Shown: one piece after another, positions 1 through 5,216 of the stretch
Position numbering within the stretch: the stretch's first letter is position 1
How the letters are laid out: every line of letters begins with the position of its first letter
NCBI GenBank assembly: GCA_031288745.1
Contig: JAITQT010000282.1
Coordinates: 1-5,546 of the forward strand
Direction of reading: 5' to 3'
DNA length: 5,546 nt
Source: Deltaproteobacteria bacterium
Lineage (GTDB): Bacteria > Desulfobacterota > Desulfarculia > Adiutricales > Adiutricaceae
Made by a program: the position numbers and the translations under genes
Notes under the pieces: generated by a model
Seen by the model: only the letters and a program-made list of their open reading frames with translations
Databases searched by the model: none
Told to the model about the DNA's origin: nothing

Positions 1-2
1 TT

Positions 3-98
3 GTCCAGCTAGATATTACCAGTAAAAAGGAGACCATTCTGGTTCAGTTTTACCACGAAAAGTATAACCCGTGGTCCAAAAAAATAAAAAATACCTGA
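3..98 (+). CDS. Possible C-terminal tail of an unidentified protein (partial)
   Basis: The frame beginning at base 3 is open for 31 codons from the window edge to a TGA at 96-98. It ends in a Lys-rich tail (residues read SKKIKNT before the stop). The first 25 codons have ordinary coding-like codon choice and a natural residue mix (LVQFYHEKYNPW). The family is not recognised and the 5' part lies outside the window. A chance open frame of this length is quite possible, and it could also be the end of another decayed mobile-element gene. Confidence 0.25.
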   Translation, partial: VQLDITSKKETILVQFYHEKYNPWSKKIKNT

Positions 99-370
99 GG
101 GGACCTTAATCTTGCTCTGGGCCTAAAGATTTACTTTTAGGGGAAAAAATAGCTTAAATATCGTTTAGGCAGTGGACAAGTTTTCTGTCAGTCCTAGGCT
201 ACATTTAACCGTCTATGCTTGGACAAATTTTTCCAGCACAAACACCTAAAGGTTGATAGATGGACAATCGGATCAAATTTTGAAAGAAATAGCACTACAA
301 AATTAGAATAATTAAAAAAAAATATGCTAAATTTTATGTGAGAATTTATTTTTTATTTTTCAATAATACT
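99..370. other. AT-rich spacer with repeated TGGACAA words
   Basis: No convincing gene is visible on either strand. The stretch holds three direct copies of TGGACAA, at 173-179, 220-226 and 261-267. The first two extend to TGGACAA(G/A)TTTT. The inverse, TTGTCCA, stands at 1-7. The last 80 bases are almost pure A/T. The repeats could be protein-binding words or debris of an element; nothing here decides between these. Confidence 0.4.
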
Positions 371-616
371 CTAGCCCATCACCCTTGTCAAGGCTAGCGC
401 CCAAAGATCTCTATCCTTAGCTTTTTGAAGCGTTGAACGATTAGAGGCCCGCCTGACCATAATTAGGGCGCGTTTTAGGCCGTTATCGGCTTTGCGATCC
501 AAAAAAACGGGGCGATGGAATTTGTTATTCGCCTTAGGGTTATATCGCCTTAGGCCGTAGGAGAGGAGATCAAATTGAAAAGAACATTTGGTTAGGATTT
601 TAAGGCGTACTATCAA
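371..616 (-). CDS. Hypothetical basic protein or gene fragment, 81 codons
   Basis: This minus-strand frame is open from a TTG at 616-614 to a TAG at 373-371. An in-frame TAA (631-629) lies five codons above the TTG. No convincing Shine-Dalgarno precedes the start and no ATG lies near the beginning, so the true start is unclear and the frame may be a 5'-truncated remnant. The product is strongly basic, with many Arg and Lys (for example NPKANNKFHRPVFLDRK, then ALIMVRRASNRS), and ends TRVMG. The family is not recognised. In favour of past coding: the stretch is clearly richer in G+C than its flanks, and its Leu/Arg codon choice resembles feoB. The 29-bp repeat at 640 lies just upstream and may mark where an element cut off the 5' end. 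Confidence 0.35.
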   Translation of the reverse strand: MIVRLKILTKCSFQFDLLSYGLRRYNPKANNKFHRPVFLDRKADNGLKRALIMVRRASNRSTLQKAKDRDLWALALTRVMG

Positions 617-639
617 AGCAAAATAAAGTTATTGAGAAA

Positions 640-668
640 GTAACCGTTCACCAAGTCTTTTTTTTCCC
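640..668 (+). repeat. 29-bp exact direct repeat, copy A
   Basis: The 29 bases beginning GTAACCGTTCACCAAGTC, followed by eight T and CCC, recur exactly at 4204-4232 in the same orientation. Both copies lie upstream of a 110-bp element, about 55 and 85 bases away. Flanking sequence on both sides differs between the copies. The sharp boundaries suggest an insertion-sequence end or a small repeat family. No matching inverted partner was found in the window. Confidence 0.7.
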
Positions 669-721
669 ACGTTGCGGCTGGTAGCGACTTTCGAGTTGTA
701 ATTAAGTTTTAGCCTACCCTT

Positions 722-831
722 GATCGAAGCGCAAAAAGTCCCCTTTATCAGTCCTTAAATTTGTAACATGTTCTTATTACTAGTTAATTTATTAGACTGT
801 TTTGCTTTTAAGAGGTTTTTGCGCTTCGATC
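722..831 (-). mobile_element. 110-bp MITE-like element, copy 1
   Basis: This is a non-coding element with perfect 16-bp terminal inverted repeats, GATCGAAGCGCAAAAA at 722-737 and its complement at 816-831. In this copy the match extends two more bases (TT/AA) on each side. The strand is given relative to copies 2 and 3. By hand count it differs from copy 2 at about 7 of 110 positions, with no length change. The interior has an ACTAGT palindrome and no reading frame. No target duplication is evident (left flank ACCCTT, right flank AAGTAT), so the flanks may have been rearranged or have decayed. Short length, terminal repeats and several near-identical copies fit a miniature inverted-repeat transposable element moved by a transposase from elsewhere. 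Confidence 0.85.
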
Positions 832-835
832 AAGT

Positions 836-1274
836 ATGGCTTTTAAGAGTAGAGAACTTCGTAACGATTTTCTCAGGATAATCTTCCCCATGCTTTGGTA
901 CGGTAATGTTAACAAGCAATCAAGGCGTTGAAAAACGTGGACAAATCAAAAGTAAAGAACGCTACCAAACTCGACGAGTTGATTAAATATTTGGAACGGG
1001 TCCGTAATTATATTCCGAATTATGCCTTACGTAAAAAGCTTAGTTTGCGAAATTCAAGCAATTTGGTCGAAAAGGCTAACGATGGGTTGTAGCAAAACGT
1101 CAAAAGAACAATGGTATGTGCTGGAGTGTTGAGGGAAGTAAAAGCCTAGCAACCGTTACTTGTTTTAGAGCCAATGGCGATCTTAAAAGCTGGACTGAAA
1201 ATAAATCAATCCCTTTCAAGTTGATTCCTTACCCAGCTAAAGATGCGGCTCCTTCCCTGGCTGAGGCAGCCTAG
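836..1274 (+). pseudogene. Frameshifted C-terminal part of a DDE-type transposase
   Basis: Transposase-like protein is spread over three frames. The first part, 836 to about 916, reads MAFKSRELRNDFLRIIFPML and then WYGNVNK. From about 913 to 1089 a second frame reads AIKALKNVDKSKVKNATKLD, then LIKYLERVRNYIPNYALRKK and NSSNLVEKAND. A one-base deletion near 1084-1086 (GATGGG where the other copy has GATGTGG) then puts a TAG at 1090-1092. The third frame, 1086-1274, reads VVVAKRQKNN and WSVEGSKSLATVTC and ends in TAG. The pattern SNxVExAxxxxVAxRQK...MxWSxEG resembles the C-terminus of ISKra4-like DDE transposases; the family assignment is tentative. The N-terminal catalytic part is missing. Bases 1018-1297 match 5194-5474 inverted, at about 95% identity (about 13 substitutions and one indel by eye). 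Confidence 0.8.
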
Positions 1275-1275
1275 G

Positions 1276-1297
1276 TTTCCAATTGCACAGTTGGAAA
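1276..1297 (+). terminator. Small hairpin after the transposase remnant
   Basis: Arms TTTCCAA (1276-1282) and TTGGAAA (1291-1297) enclose an 8-base loop, followed by TATTTTT. The same hairpin follows the second transposase copy, just after its stop codon. It could be the weak intrinsic terminator of the element or part of its right end. Similarity between the copies stops within about ten bases after it, so the original element end is probably here. Confidence 0.45.
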
Positions 1298-1368
1298 TAT
1301 TTTTGACGCTTTTGGCCTAGTTTGGTAAGCCTTAAGCTTGAAATATGGTCAGAATAGTCTTTCAGGCT

Positions 1369-3537
1369 TTATTTGAACATCTGGTAGGCCACCGTTGATA
1401 AAGCCAGGGCCAAAGCTAGGTTAAAAAACAGACTAAAAAACGTCCAGCGCCATTTGCCAGTCTCTCGTTTTATAACCATCAAGGTTACGAAACAGGGAGA
1501 ATACAAGAGGGTAAAGATCATGAGCGAAATGGCGTTGGCCTTAGTCCAGTGACTATCTTTTTTGATTTTATCAGCTAAAGCTTCCGAAGCGTCGGCGTCT
1601 ACTTCACCTAGGGAGTAAGCCGTGCCTAAAGTGGATATCACTACCTCTTTGGCGGCCACACCGCCAATTAGGGCGATATTAGTCTGCCAGTCAAAGCCGC
1701 TTAGGGCGGTTAACGGGGCCACCGCTTTACCAACTTTCCCGGCTAATGAGCAGTCGAGGGAATCTTTGGCCTCAGTATTATTTATTTCAACTATTTGCTC
1801 TTCCTTTTGCTCGTCGGTTAGAGCGCTATTATTGTACACTACCTCGCGCTGGGATATGTAGTTATCTTTAGCTTCGTCGGTTAGCCCCGGGTAGGTCATG
1901 GCCGCCCATAGTAAGATAGAGATGCCTAAAATGACTGTTCCGGCTTTTTTGATGTATTGCCAGGTACGCTCCCAAGTATGGATGAGCACGCCTGATAAAA
2001 CCGGATAGCGGTAAGGCGGTAGCTCCATAACAAAGGGGGTGGGTTCGCCTTTAATTATGGTCCAGCGAAGGATCCTCGCCACTATCAAGGCTACGGCCCA
2101 GCCGCTTAAGGTAACGAGAAACAAGACTGAAGTTCGATTATCTTGAAAAAAGACCCCTACGAAGAGCAAGAAGACTGGTATTTTGGCACCGCAGGTCATA
2201 AAGGGGGCTGTTAAAATAGTAGCTAGCCGCTCTTTAGGCGAGCGCAAGGTCCTGGCACCCATGACTCCTGGCACGGCGCAGCCTCCGGCAATACCTCCGG
2301 CAATGATGAAGGGCATAATTGAAGCCCCGTGGAGACCAAAGAGCCTAAATATTCGGTCCATGATATAGGCCACTCTGGCCATGTAACCAGAGTCTTCCAA
2401 AACGGCTAAAAACATAAACATTATCATGATAAGTGGTACGAAACTTAAAACACCGCCCACTCCGGCGATGATGCCGTCGGTGATAAGAGAATTAAGGGGG
2501 CCCTCGCTCATGACGCTTCCAACTGAGCGGTGTAGCCAATCGAATAAGGAATTAATCCATTCTAAGGGGTAGTTACCAATTTCGATGGTCAGAAAATACA
2601 TTGCGTAGAGAACAGCTATGAGAATAACGGGCCCGGCCACCTTGTGGGTTAGAACTAAATCGAGCTTATCGGAAAAGACGGTCCGCTCCATTAGTTCGTC
2701 GGCCCCTTTAAGCACGCCGTTACTAAGGACGCTATGAATCCAACCGTAGCGATAATCGGCAATGATGGCTTCTGGATAGGTTTTGGCCGTGGTATTAAGG
2801 TGGGTCGCGACTTTAGAGCAAATTTTATTTAGTTTTTCGGTCGTGGCTCTATCGGCTTTGGTGGCTAAGCTTATGACGTCTTCGTCGGCTTCTAAAAATT
2901 TGGTGGCTATCCATCGAGCGGGATGGCGGTCGGTTAAGAGTTTAGCCTCTTCGATGATGGGCGTCATCTCTAAGAGGGCGGCGTCTATATCTGGACCAAA
3001 AGAAAGTTCGAGGGGTTTTATTCTTCCATTAGTCTTTTTGGCTAGTTCGACCGCGCTCCTTAAGGCCTCGTCTAAGCCGTCGCCTTTTCTGGCTATCATG
3101 GGCACGCACGGTAAGCCGGTGTTCTGCTCTAGTTGTTTGTAGTCTATTTCTATGCCGTGGGCCTTGGCCTCATCCATCATATTCAGGGCCAGGACCAAGG
3201 GGATACCCATCTCCATCATTTGAACGGAAAGATAAAGATTGCGCTCTAGCACCCCAGTGTTTATAACGTCTATGACCGCTCCGGGCCTATCATCAGCCAG
3301 CACGCGTCTAGCTACCACCTCTTCCATTGAATAGGCGGTTAAGGAATAGGTGCCAGGTAAATCGACTAAAGAAATTTCAATGCCGTCTAAATGGGCGTAG
3401 CCTTGTTTTTGTTCTACGGTAATGCCTGGATAGTTGCCAACATGTTGACGGGCACCGGTATAACGATTAAAAGCAGTGGTTTTACCGGAATTTGGATTTC
3501 CGGCTATGGCAATAAAGTGGTTTGCCGGTAAGGTCAT
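1369..3537 (-). CDS. feoB: Ferrous iron transport protein FeoB (G-protein-coupled Fe2+ permease)
   Basis: FeoB imports Fe2+ across the inner membrane and is the core of the Feo system, important under anaerobic conditions. The 722-residue product is full length for the family. An N-terminal G domain shows G1 GNPNSGKT (13-20), the G2 segment GIT with T40, G3 DLPG (59-62), G4 NMMD (119-122) and a G5-like ARKGDG (149-154). A helical linker follows to about 290. The membrane part has segments near 300-320, 352-380, 402-425, 437-463, 470-490, 530-548, 617-640, 667-688 and 697-718. It carries the gate signatures SGYMARVAYIMDR (383-395), GGCAVPG with C420, TCGAKIP with C449, and YSPCFVT with C682. 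A charged insert occupies about 551-600. The start is the ATG at 3537, 12 residues before the P-loop as expected; AAGGA at 3548-3552 lies 10 bases upstream. No frameshift is seen. It is probably cotranscribed with feoA, although the gap between them is 175 bases. Confidence 0.97.
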   Translation of the reverse strand: MTLPANHFIAIAGNPNSGKTTAFNRYTGARQHVGNYPGITVEQKQGYAHLDGIEISLVDLPGTYSLTAYSMEEVVARRVLADDRPGAVIDVINTGVLERNLYLSVQMMEMGIPLVLALNMMDEAKAHGIEIDYKQLEQNTGLPCVPMIARKGDGLDEALRSAVELAKKTNGRIKPLELSFGPDIDAALLEMTPIIEEAKLLTDRHPARWIATKFLEADEDVISLATKADRATTEKLNKICSKVATHLNTTAKTYPEAIIADYRYGWIHSVLSNGVLKGADELMERTVFSDKLDLVLTHKVAGPVILIAVLYAMYFLTIEIGNYPLEWINSLFDWLHRSVGSVMSEGPLNSLITDGIIAGVGGVLSFVPLIMIMFMFLAVLEDSGYMARVAYIMDRIFRLFGLHGASIMPFIIAGGIAGGCAVPGVMGARTLRSPKERLATILTAPFMTCGAKIPVFLLFVGVFFQDNRTSVLFLVTLSGWAVALIVARILRWTIIKGEPTPFVMELPPYRYPVLSGVLIHTWERTWQYIKKAGTVILGISILLWAAMTYPGLTDEAKDNYISQREVVYNNSALTDEQKEEQIVEINNTEAKDSLDCSLAGKVGKAVAPLTALSGFDWQTNIALIGGVAAKEVVISTLGTAYSLGEVDADASEALADKIKKDSHWTKANAISLMIFTLLYSPCFVTLMVIKRETGKWRWTFFSLFFNLALALALSTVAYQMFK

Positions 3538-3712
3538 GAGTGATTGATCCTTAATAAAGATATATATAGAATAATCATCAAGATAAATAAATGCAAAATA
3601 ACTATAAGTCTCTTTTTTAGAGAATTTTATTGTTAATAGCAGCTAATTATGTGGCGTTTGGCTTAATTTGAGGCTAGAAGCTAGAAGAAGTACGGGGGCC
3701 CAGATTTTAGCC
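3538..3712. other. Long AT-rich feoA-feoB spacer
   Basis: feoA and feoB are usually overlapping or separated by a few bases; here 175 bases lie between them. The feoB end is very AT-rich and carries the feoB ribosome binding site. It also has a short dyad TCTCT/AGAGA near 3611-3625. The feoA end holds a tandem CTAGAAG pair (3674-3687) and a GGGGGCCC run. No reading frame of note was found. No promoter close to consensus was found for feoB, and no intrinsic terminator for feoA, so readthrough from feoA remains likely. Confidence 0.5.
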
Positions 3713-3952
3713 CTAGGTTCTCACATTGATATGGTCAGCCTCACGGTTGCGCAAAGTGAGGGTGAAGCCCATTAGCCTCAAGGCCACGGGGTCCATCAAA
3801 GGTGCCCGGCCCATGCATTGGATTTGAATACCTGGAACCAAGCCCATGTCTCTTATACGGCGGCCCATTTCTCCGTCAGCTGTAACGTCGGCTATGACGG
3901 CCTTCTGACCTTTTTTGAGCGACCTTAAAGTCATAACTGGTAGAGAGGACAT
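3713..3952 (-). CDS. feoA: Ferrous iron transport protein FeoA
   Basis: This 79-residue cytosolic protein with an SH3-like beta-barrel is thought to bind the FeoB G domain and support Fe2+ uptake. It matches the family over its whole length: LRSLKKGQKAVIADV (9-23), RRIRDMGLVPG (31-41), the APLMDP segment (50-55), and the C-terminal strand TLTLRNREADHINV (64-77). The ATG at 3952 is preferred because GGAG stands at 3963-3966, 10 bases upstream. An internal ATG at residue 7 (MTLRSLKKG) would also give a complete domain but has no ribosome site. feoB follows 175 bases downstream on the same strand. Upstream lie a sigma70-like promoter and a dyad at the likely transcription start. No damage is visible. 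Confidence 0.95.
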   Translation of the reverse strand: MSSLPVMTLRSLKKGQKAVIADVTADGEMGRRIRDMGLVPGIQIQCMGRAPLMDPVALRLMGFTLTLRNREADHINVRT

Positions 3953-3976
3953 TAAAATTATTCTCCATATATAAAA

Positions 3977-3993
3977 TTTAAATTAGATTTAAA
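3977..3993. promoter_or_regulatory. 7-3-7 dyad at the feoA transcription start (candidate operator)
   Basis: TTTAAAT (3977-3983) and ATTTAAA (3987-3993) form a perfect inverted repeat around TAG. It covers the position where transcription from the promoter just upstream would begin (about 3990), a classic place for a repressor. Feo operons are commonly controlled by Fur- or DtxR-type iron regulators, but this sequence does not match a standard Fur box. The region is very AT-rich, so chance is a real alternative. Confidence 0.35.
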
Positions 3994-3996
3994 GAA

Positions 3997-4025
3997 ATTA
4001 AATTTATTTATTTAACAATTGCCAA
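3997..4025 (-). promoter_or_regulatory. Candidate sigma70 promoter of feoA(B)
   Basis: On the minus strand, TTGGCA (4025-4020, 5 of 6 to the -35 consensus) and TTTAAT (4002-3997, 5 of 6 to the -10 consensus) are separated by 17 bases. The implied start, near 3990, leaves a leader of about 38 bases that contains the feoA ribosome binding site. The spacing and match are good, but AT-rich DNA yields such matches easily. Confidence 0.5.
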
Positions 4026-4203
4026 GTCATCTCTAGCTCTTTTTTTGATTAGGAGGAAGAAGTTAATCGAGTTGGCTGAGGGTAGAAAAAAACTTTAAAA
4101 TAAGGAAGAGTGTTGAAAATATTTTTTTTTCGCTAACGTCTTAAAGAGATAGGAAATTTAGTTTTTTCATAGCCTATAGCGCGGGAAATCTTTTATAACA
4201 ATC

Positions 4204-4232
4204 GTAACCGTTCACCAAGTCTTTTTTTTCCC
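4204..4232 (+). repeat. 29-bp exact direct repeat, copy B
   Basis: Identical to 640-668 over 29 bases, including the run of eight T. It is followed by one extra C before the copies diverge. It lies 84 bases before the second 110-bp element, as copy A lies before the first. Confidence 0.7.
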
Positions 4233-4315
4233 CACCGCGCCTTTCTGAAGAGTCTTAACAATAAAGACCTTATGGCGGATTTATTACTTGATGCAAATCC
4301 TAATGGTTCATATTT

Positions 4316-4425
4316 GATCGAAGCGCAAAAACCTCTTAAAAGCAAAATAGTCTAAAAAATTAACTAGTGAGAAGACTATGTTACAAATTTAAAGACTGAT
4401 AAAGGGGACTTTTTGCGCTTCGATC
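4316..4425 (+). mobile_element. 110-bp MITE-like element, copy 2, with candidate target duplication
   Basis: Perfect 16-bp terminal inverted repeats lie at 4316-4331 and 4410-4425, and the length equals copy 1. The bases ATATTT stand directly outside both ends (4310-4315 and 4426-4431), as a 6-bp target-site duplication would. This is the best evidence that the GATC-to-GATC boundaries are the true ends and that the element transposed. It sits between the Cys-rich peptide gene and feoA and may separate them transcriptionally. The interior contains an ATAGTC/GACTAT inverted repeat around ACTAGT. It encodes no protein. Confidence 0.88.
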
Positions 4426-4625
4426 ATATTTAGTTTAACTTCGGGAAAATTATGGCCAGCGGTTAGACTAATTTGTTTCGCGATAATTCCTTTAGGCAGA
4501 CTCTGGCCCAATGTGGGAGGTCTTGCAACCTACTAAACATAAAAAGGTGAATAGTTACTTATCAGCTAACACTACTAAATGCGCTTAGCCGGCCGAAGTT
4601 ATTAGCTCAAGAGCGAGAGGTTTGG

Positions 4626-4772
4626 CTAAGGCTCCAACTTTGGGCAAGGTTTATGGCTATCTTTGCGCTTTGAGCCGCCGCAACCGCAGCTGCAAGAGGG
4701 CTTGAAAAAAATTTTATAGACAGTGAGGGCTAGGGCGGCAACCACCACGATGACGACTATAACCGATTGCAT
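4626..4772 (-). CDS. FeoB-associated Cys-rich membrane peptide
   Basis: A 48-residue product of the small Cys-rich peptide family found with feo genes (Pfam FeoB_associated type). Residues 4-19 form one hydrophobic transmembrane helix (VIVVIVVVAALALTVY). A basic aromatic stretch, KIFFK, is followed by a Cys cluster C27-S-C29-G-C31-G-G, then a Lys/Arg-rich tail with C43 in PCP. The Cys residues may bind Fe2+ or another metal; the role in transport is not firmly known. The ATG at 4772 is supported by AGGAG at 4778-4782 with 5-base spacing, the strongest ribosome site in the window. Such genes usually lie just after feoB. Here it is upstream of feoA on the same strand, 673 bases away, with a 110-bp element in between. 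It has its own candidate promoter. Confidence 0.88.
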   Translation of the reverse strand: MQSVIVVIVVVAALALTVYKIFFKPSCSCGCGGSKRKDSHKPCPKLEP

Positions 4773-4777
4773 TATTG

Positions 4778-4782
4778 CTCCT
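4778..4782 (-). promoter_or_regulatory. Ribosome binding site of the Cys-rich peptide gene
   Basis: AGGAG on the minus strand, 5 bases before the ATG at 4772. It fixes the start of a gene too short for routine gene calling. Confidence 0.75.
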
Positions 4783-4841
4783 AAGCTGGCCTAGTCGAGA
4801 GTTAGGTCTTTTTGTCCTTAGCTAGGCCTCTGGTTTTAGGC

Positions 4842-4865
4842 CTTAATCTTATTATGAAGATTAAG
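4842..4865. promoter_or_regulatory. Perfect 9-bp stem in the leader of the Cys-rich peptide gene
   Basis: CTTAATCTT (4842-4850) and AAGATTAAG (4857-4865) enclose six bases, about 70 bases upstream of the peptide start. A second, 5-bp dyad, AGGCC (4824-4828) and GGCCT (4839-4843), overlaps it by two bases, so the two could form mutually exclusive hairpins in the leader RNA. It may be an operator or an RNA element. A 24-base dyad with 9-bp perfect arms is unlikely to be chance even in AT-rich DNA. Confidence 0.45.
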
Positions 4866-4877
4866 CAATCTAGCAAA

Positions 4878-4895
4878 TTCTCTGTTTAATGAGAA
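4878..4895. promoter_or_regulatory. TTCTC-N8-GAGAA dyad at the transcription start
   Basis: TTCTC (4878-4882) and GAGAA (4891-4895) form a 5-bp dyad starting a few bases downstream of the candidate -10 box, where a repressor could block transcription. It does not resemble the dyad at the feoA promoter. Short arms make this a weak call. Confidence 0.3.
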
Positions 4896-4903
4896 CTAGT
4901 TGC

Positions 4904-4931
4904 AATATACCATAAATTCAACTTAAGTCAA
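4904..4931 (-). promoter_or_regulatory. Candidate sigma70 promoter of the Cys-rich peptide gene
   Basis: On the minus strand, TTGACT (4931-4926, 5 of 6 to consensus) and TATATT (4909-4904, 5 of 6) are separated by 16 bases. The start would fall near 4897, giving a leader of about 125 bases that holds the dyads at 4878-4895, 4842-4865 and 4824-4843. This is the strongest promoter match seen for the locus, and it could drive the peptide gene alone or run on into feoA and feoB. Confidence 0.55.
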
Positions 4932-5193
4932 TAGGGTTTTATAACTCGCGTTTTAGCCTGACTTTTTTTTGACTTTAAAACCCGCAGGTTGCTTAAAATT
5001 TAGACCCTTATTTTATAGCATTGGCTCTGACAAATCCCTAAATTATCTCCTTATGGCCTTTACCTTTGGCTCCCTATAAAGCTTCCAGCCGTCTTTCATT
5101 TGTTTACTAACCAAAGACGATTAAAAAAAAACCGTAGCTAAGGTAAAATTTTAGCGGCCCAGGCCTGGCCGGGGTAGGTTTTTGCTTAAAAAT
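4932..5193. other. Gene-free spacer between the peptide promoter and the right transposase remnant
   Basis: No gene or RNA gene was recognised. Visible items are a 7-bp dyad CGTCTTT (5090-5096)/AAAGACG (5113-5119) with a 16-base loop, homopolymer A and T runs, and a GC-rich palindrome near 5155-5171. Confidence 0.4.
5155..5171 (-). terminator. GC-rich palindrome downstream of the right transposase remnant
   Basis: On the minus strand CGGCCA and TGGGCCG can pair around GGCC with one bulged G, followed by CTAAAATTTT. The core CCAGGCCTGG is a perfect 10-bp palindrome. It stands out in an AT-rich spacer and could terminate transcription leaving the remnant, though the U-run is interrupted. Confidence 0.25.
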
Positions 5194-5215
5194 TTTCCAA
5201 CTGTGCAATTGGAAA
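5194..5215 (-). terminator. Small hairpin after the right transposase remnant
   Basis: The same TTTCCAA/TTGGAAA hairpin with 8-base loop as at 1276-1297, in inverted orientation. On the minus strand it directly follows the transposase stop and precedes ATTTTT. Its conservation in both copies suggests it belongs to the element. Confidence 0.45.
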
Positions 5216-5216
5216 C

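Larger units (their letters stand above)
4026..4625. other. Gene-poor stretch between feoA and the Cys-rich peptide gene
   Basis: About 600 bases without a supported gene. It holds the second 29-bp repeat (4204-4232) and the second 110-bp element (4316-4425). A short plus-strand frame (4272-4355, MADLLLDANPNGSYL and then element-derived residues) is open on both sides of its ATG. It may be debris of a gene hit by the element, but the family is not recognised. Bases 4427-4625 show no recognisable gene on either strand. Confidence 0.4.

Noticed and set aside
1622..1861. 79-codon plus-strand open frame
   Set aside because: It lies wholly inside feoB on the opposite strand and its translation has no family likeness; feoB is intact and clearly real.
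2183..2368. 61-codon plus-strand open frame
   Set aside because: Antisense shadow of the most conserved membrane part of feoB.
2783..3142. 119-codon plus-strand open frame
   Set aside because: Antisense shadow of the feoB linker and G-domain region; no ribosome site and no recognisable protein.
3569..3590. Possible Fur box in the feoA-feoB gap (AATAATCATCAAGATAAAT)
   Set aside because: Only half of it resembles the Fur consensus and the second arm is not an inverted match; AT-rich sequence gives such partial hits easily.
4272..4355. Short plus-strand frame MADLLLDANPNGSYL continuing into the 110-bp element
   Set aside because: Only 15 codons precede the element, no ribosome site is visible and no family is recognised; kept only as a remark on possible gene debris.
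5019..5032. 14-base match CATTGGCTCTGACA shared with the transposase remnant at 5315-5328
   Set aside because: The flanks do not align at all, so it is more likely chance than a third transposase fragment.
5090..5119. CGTCTTT/AAAGACG hairpin as a terminator
   Set aside because: The loop is 16 bases and the homopolymer run lies on the wrong side for a U-tract on either useful transcript.
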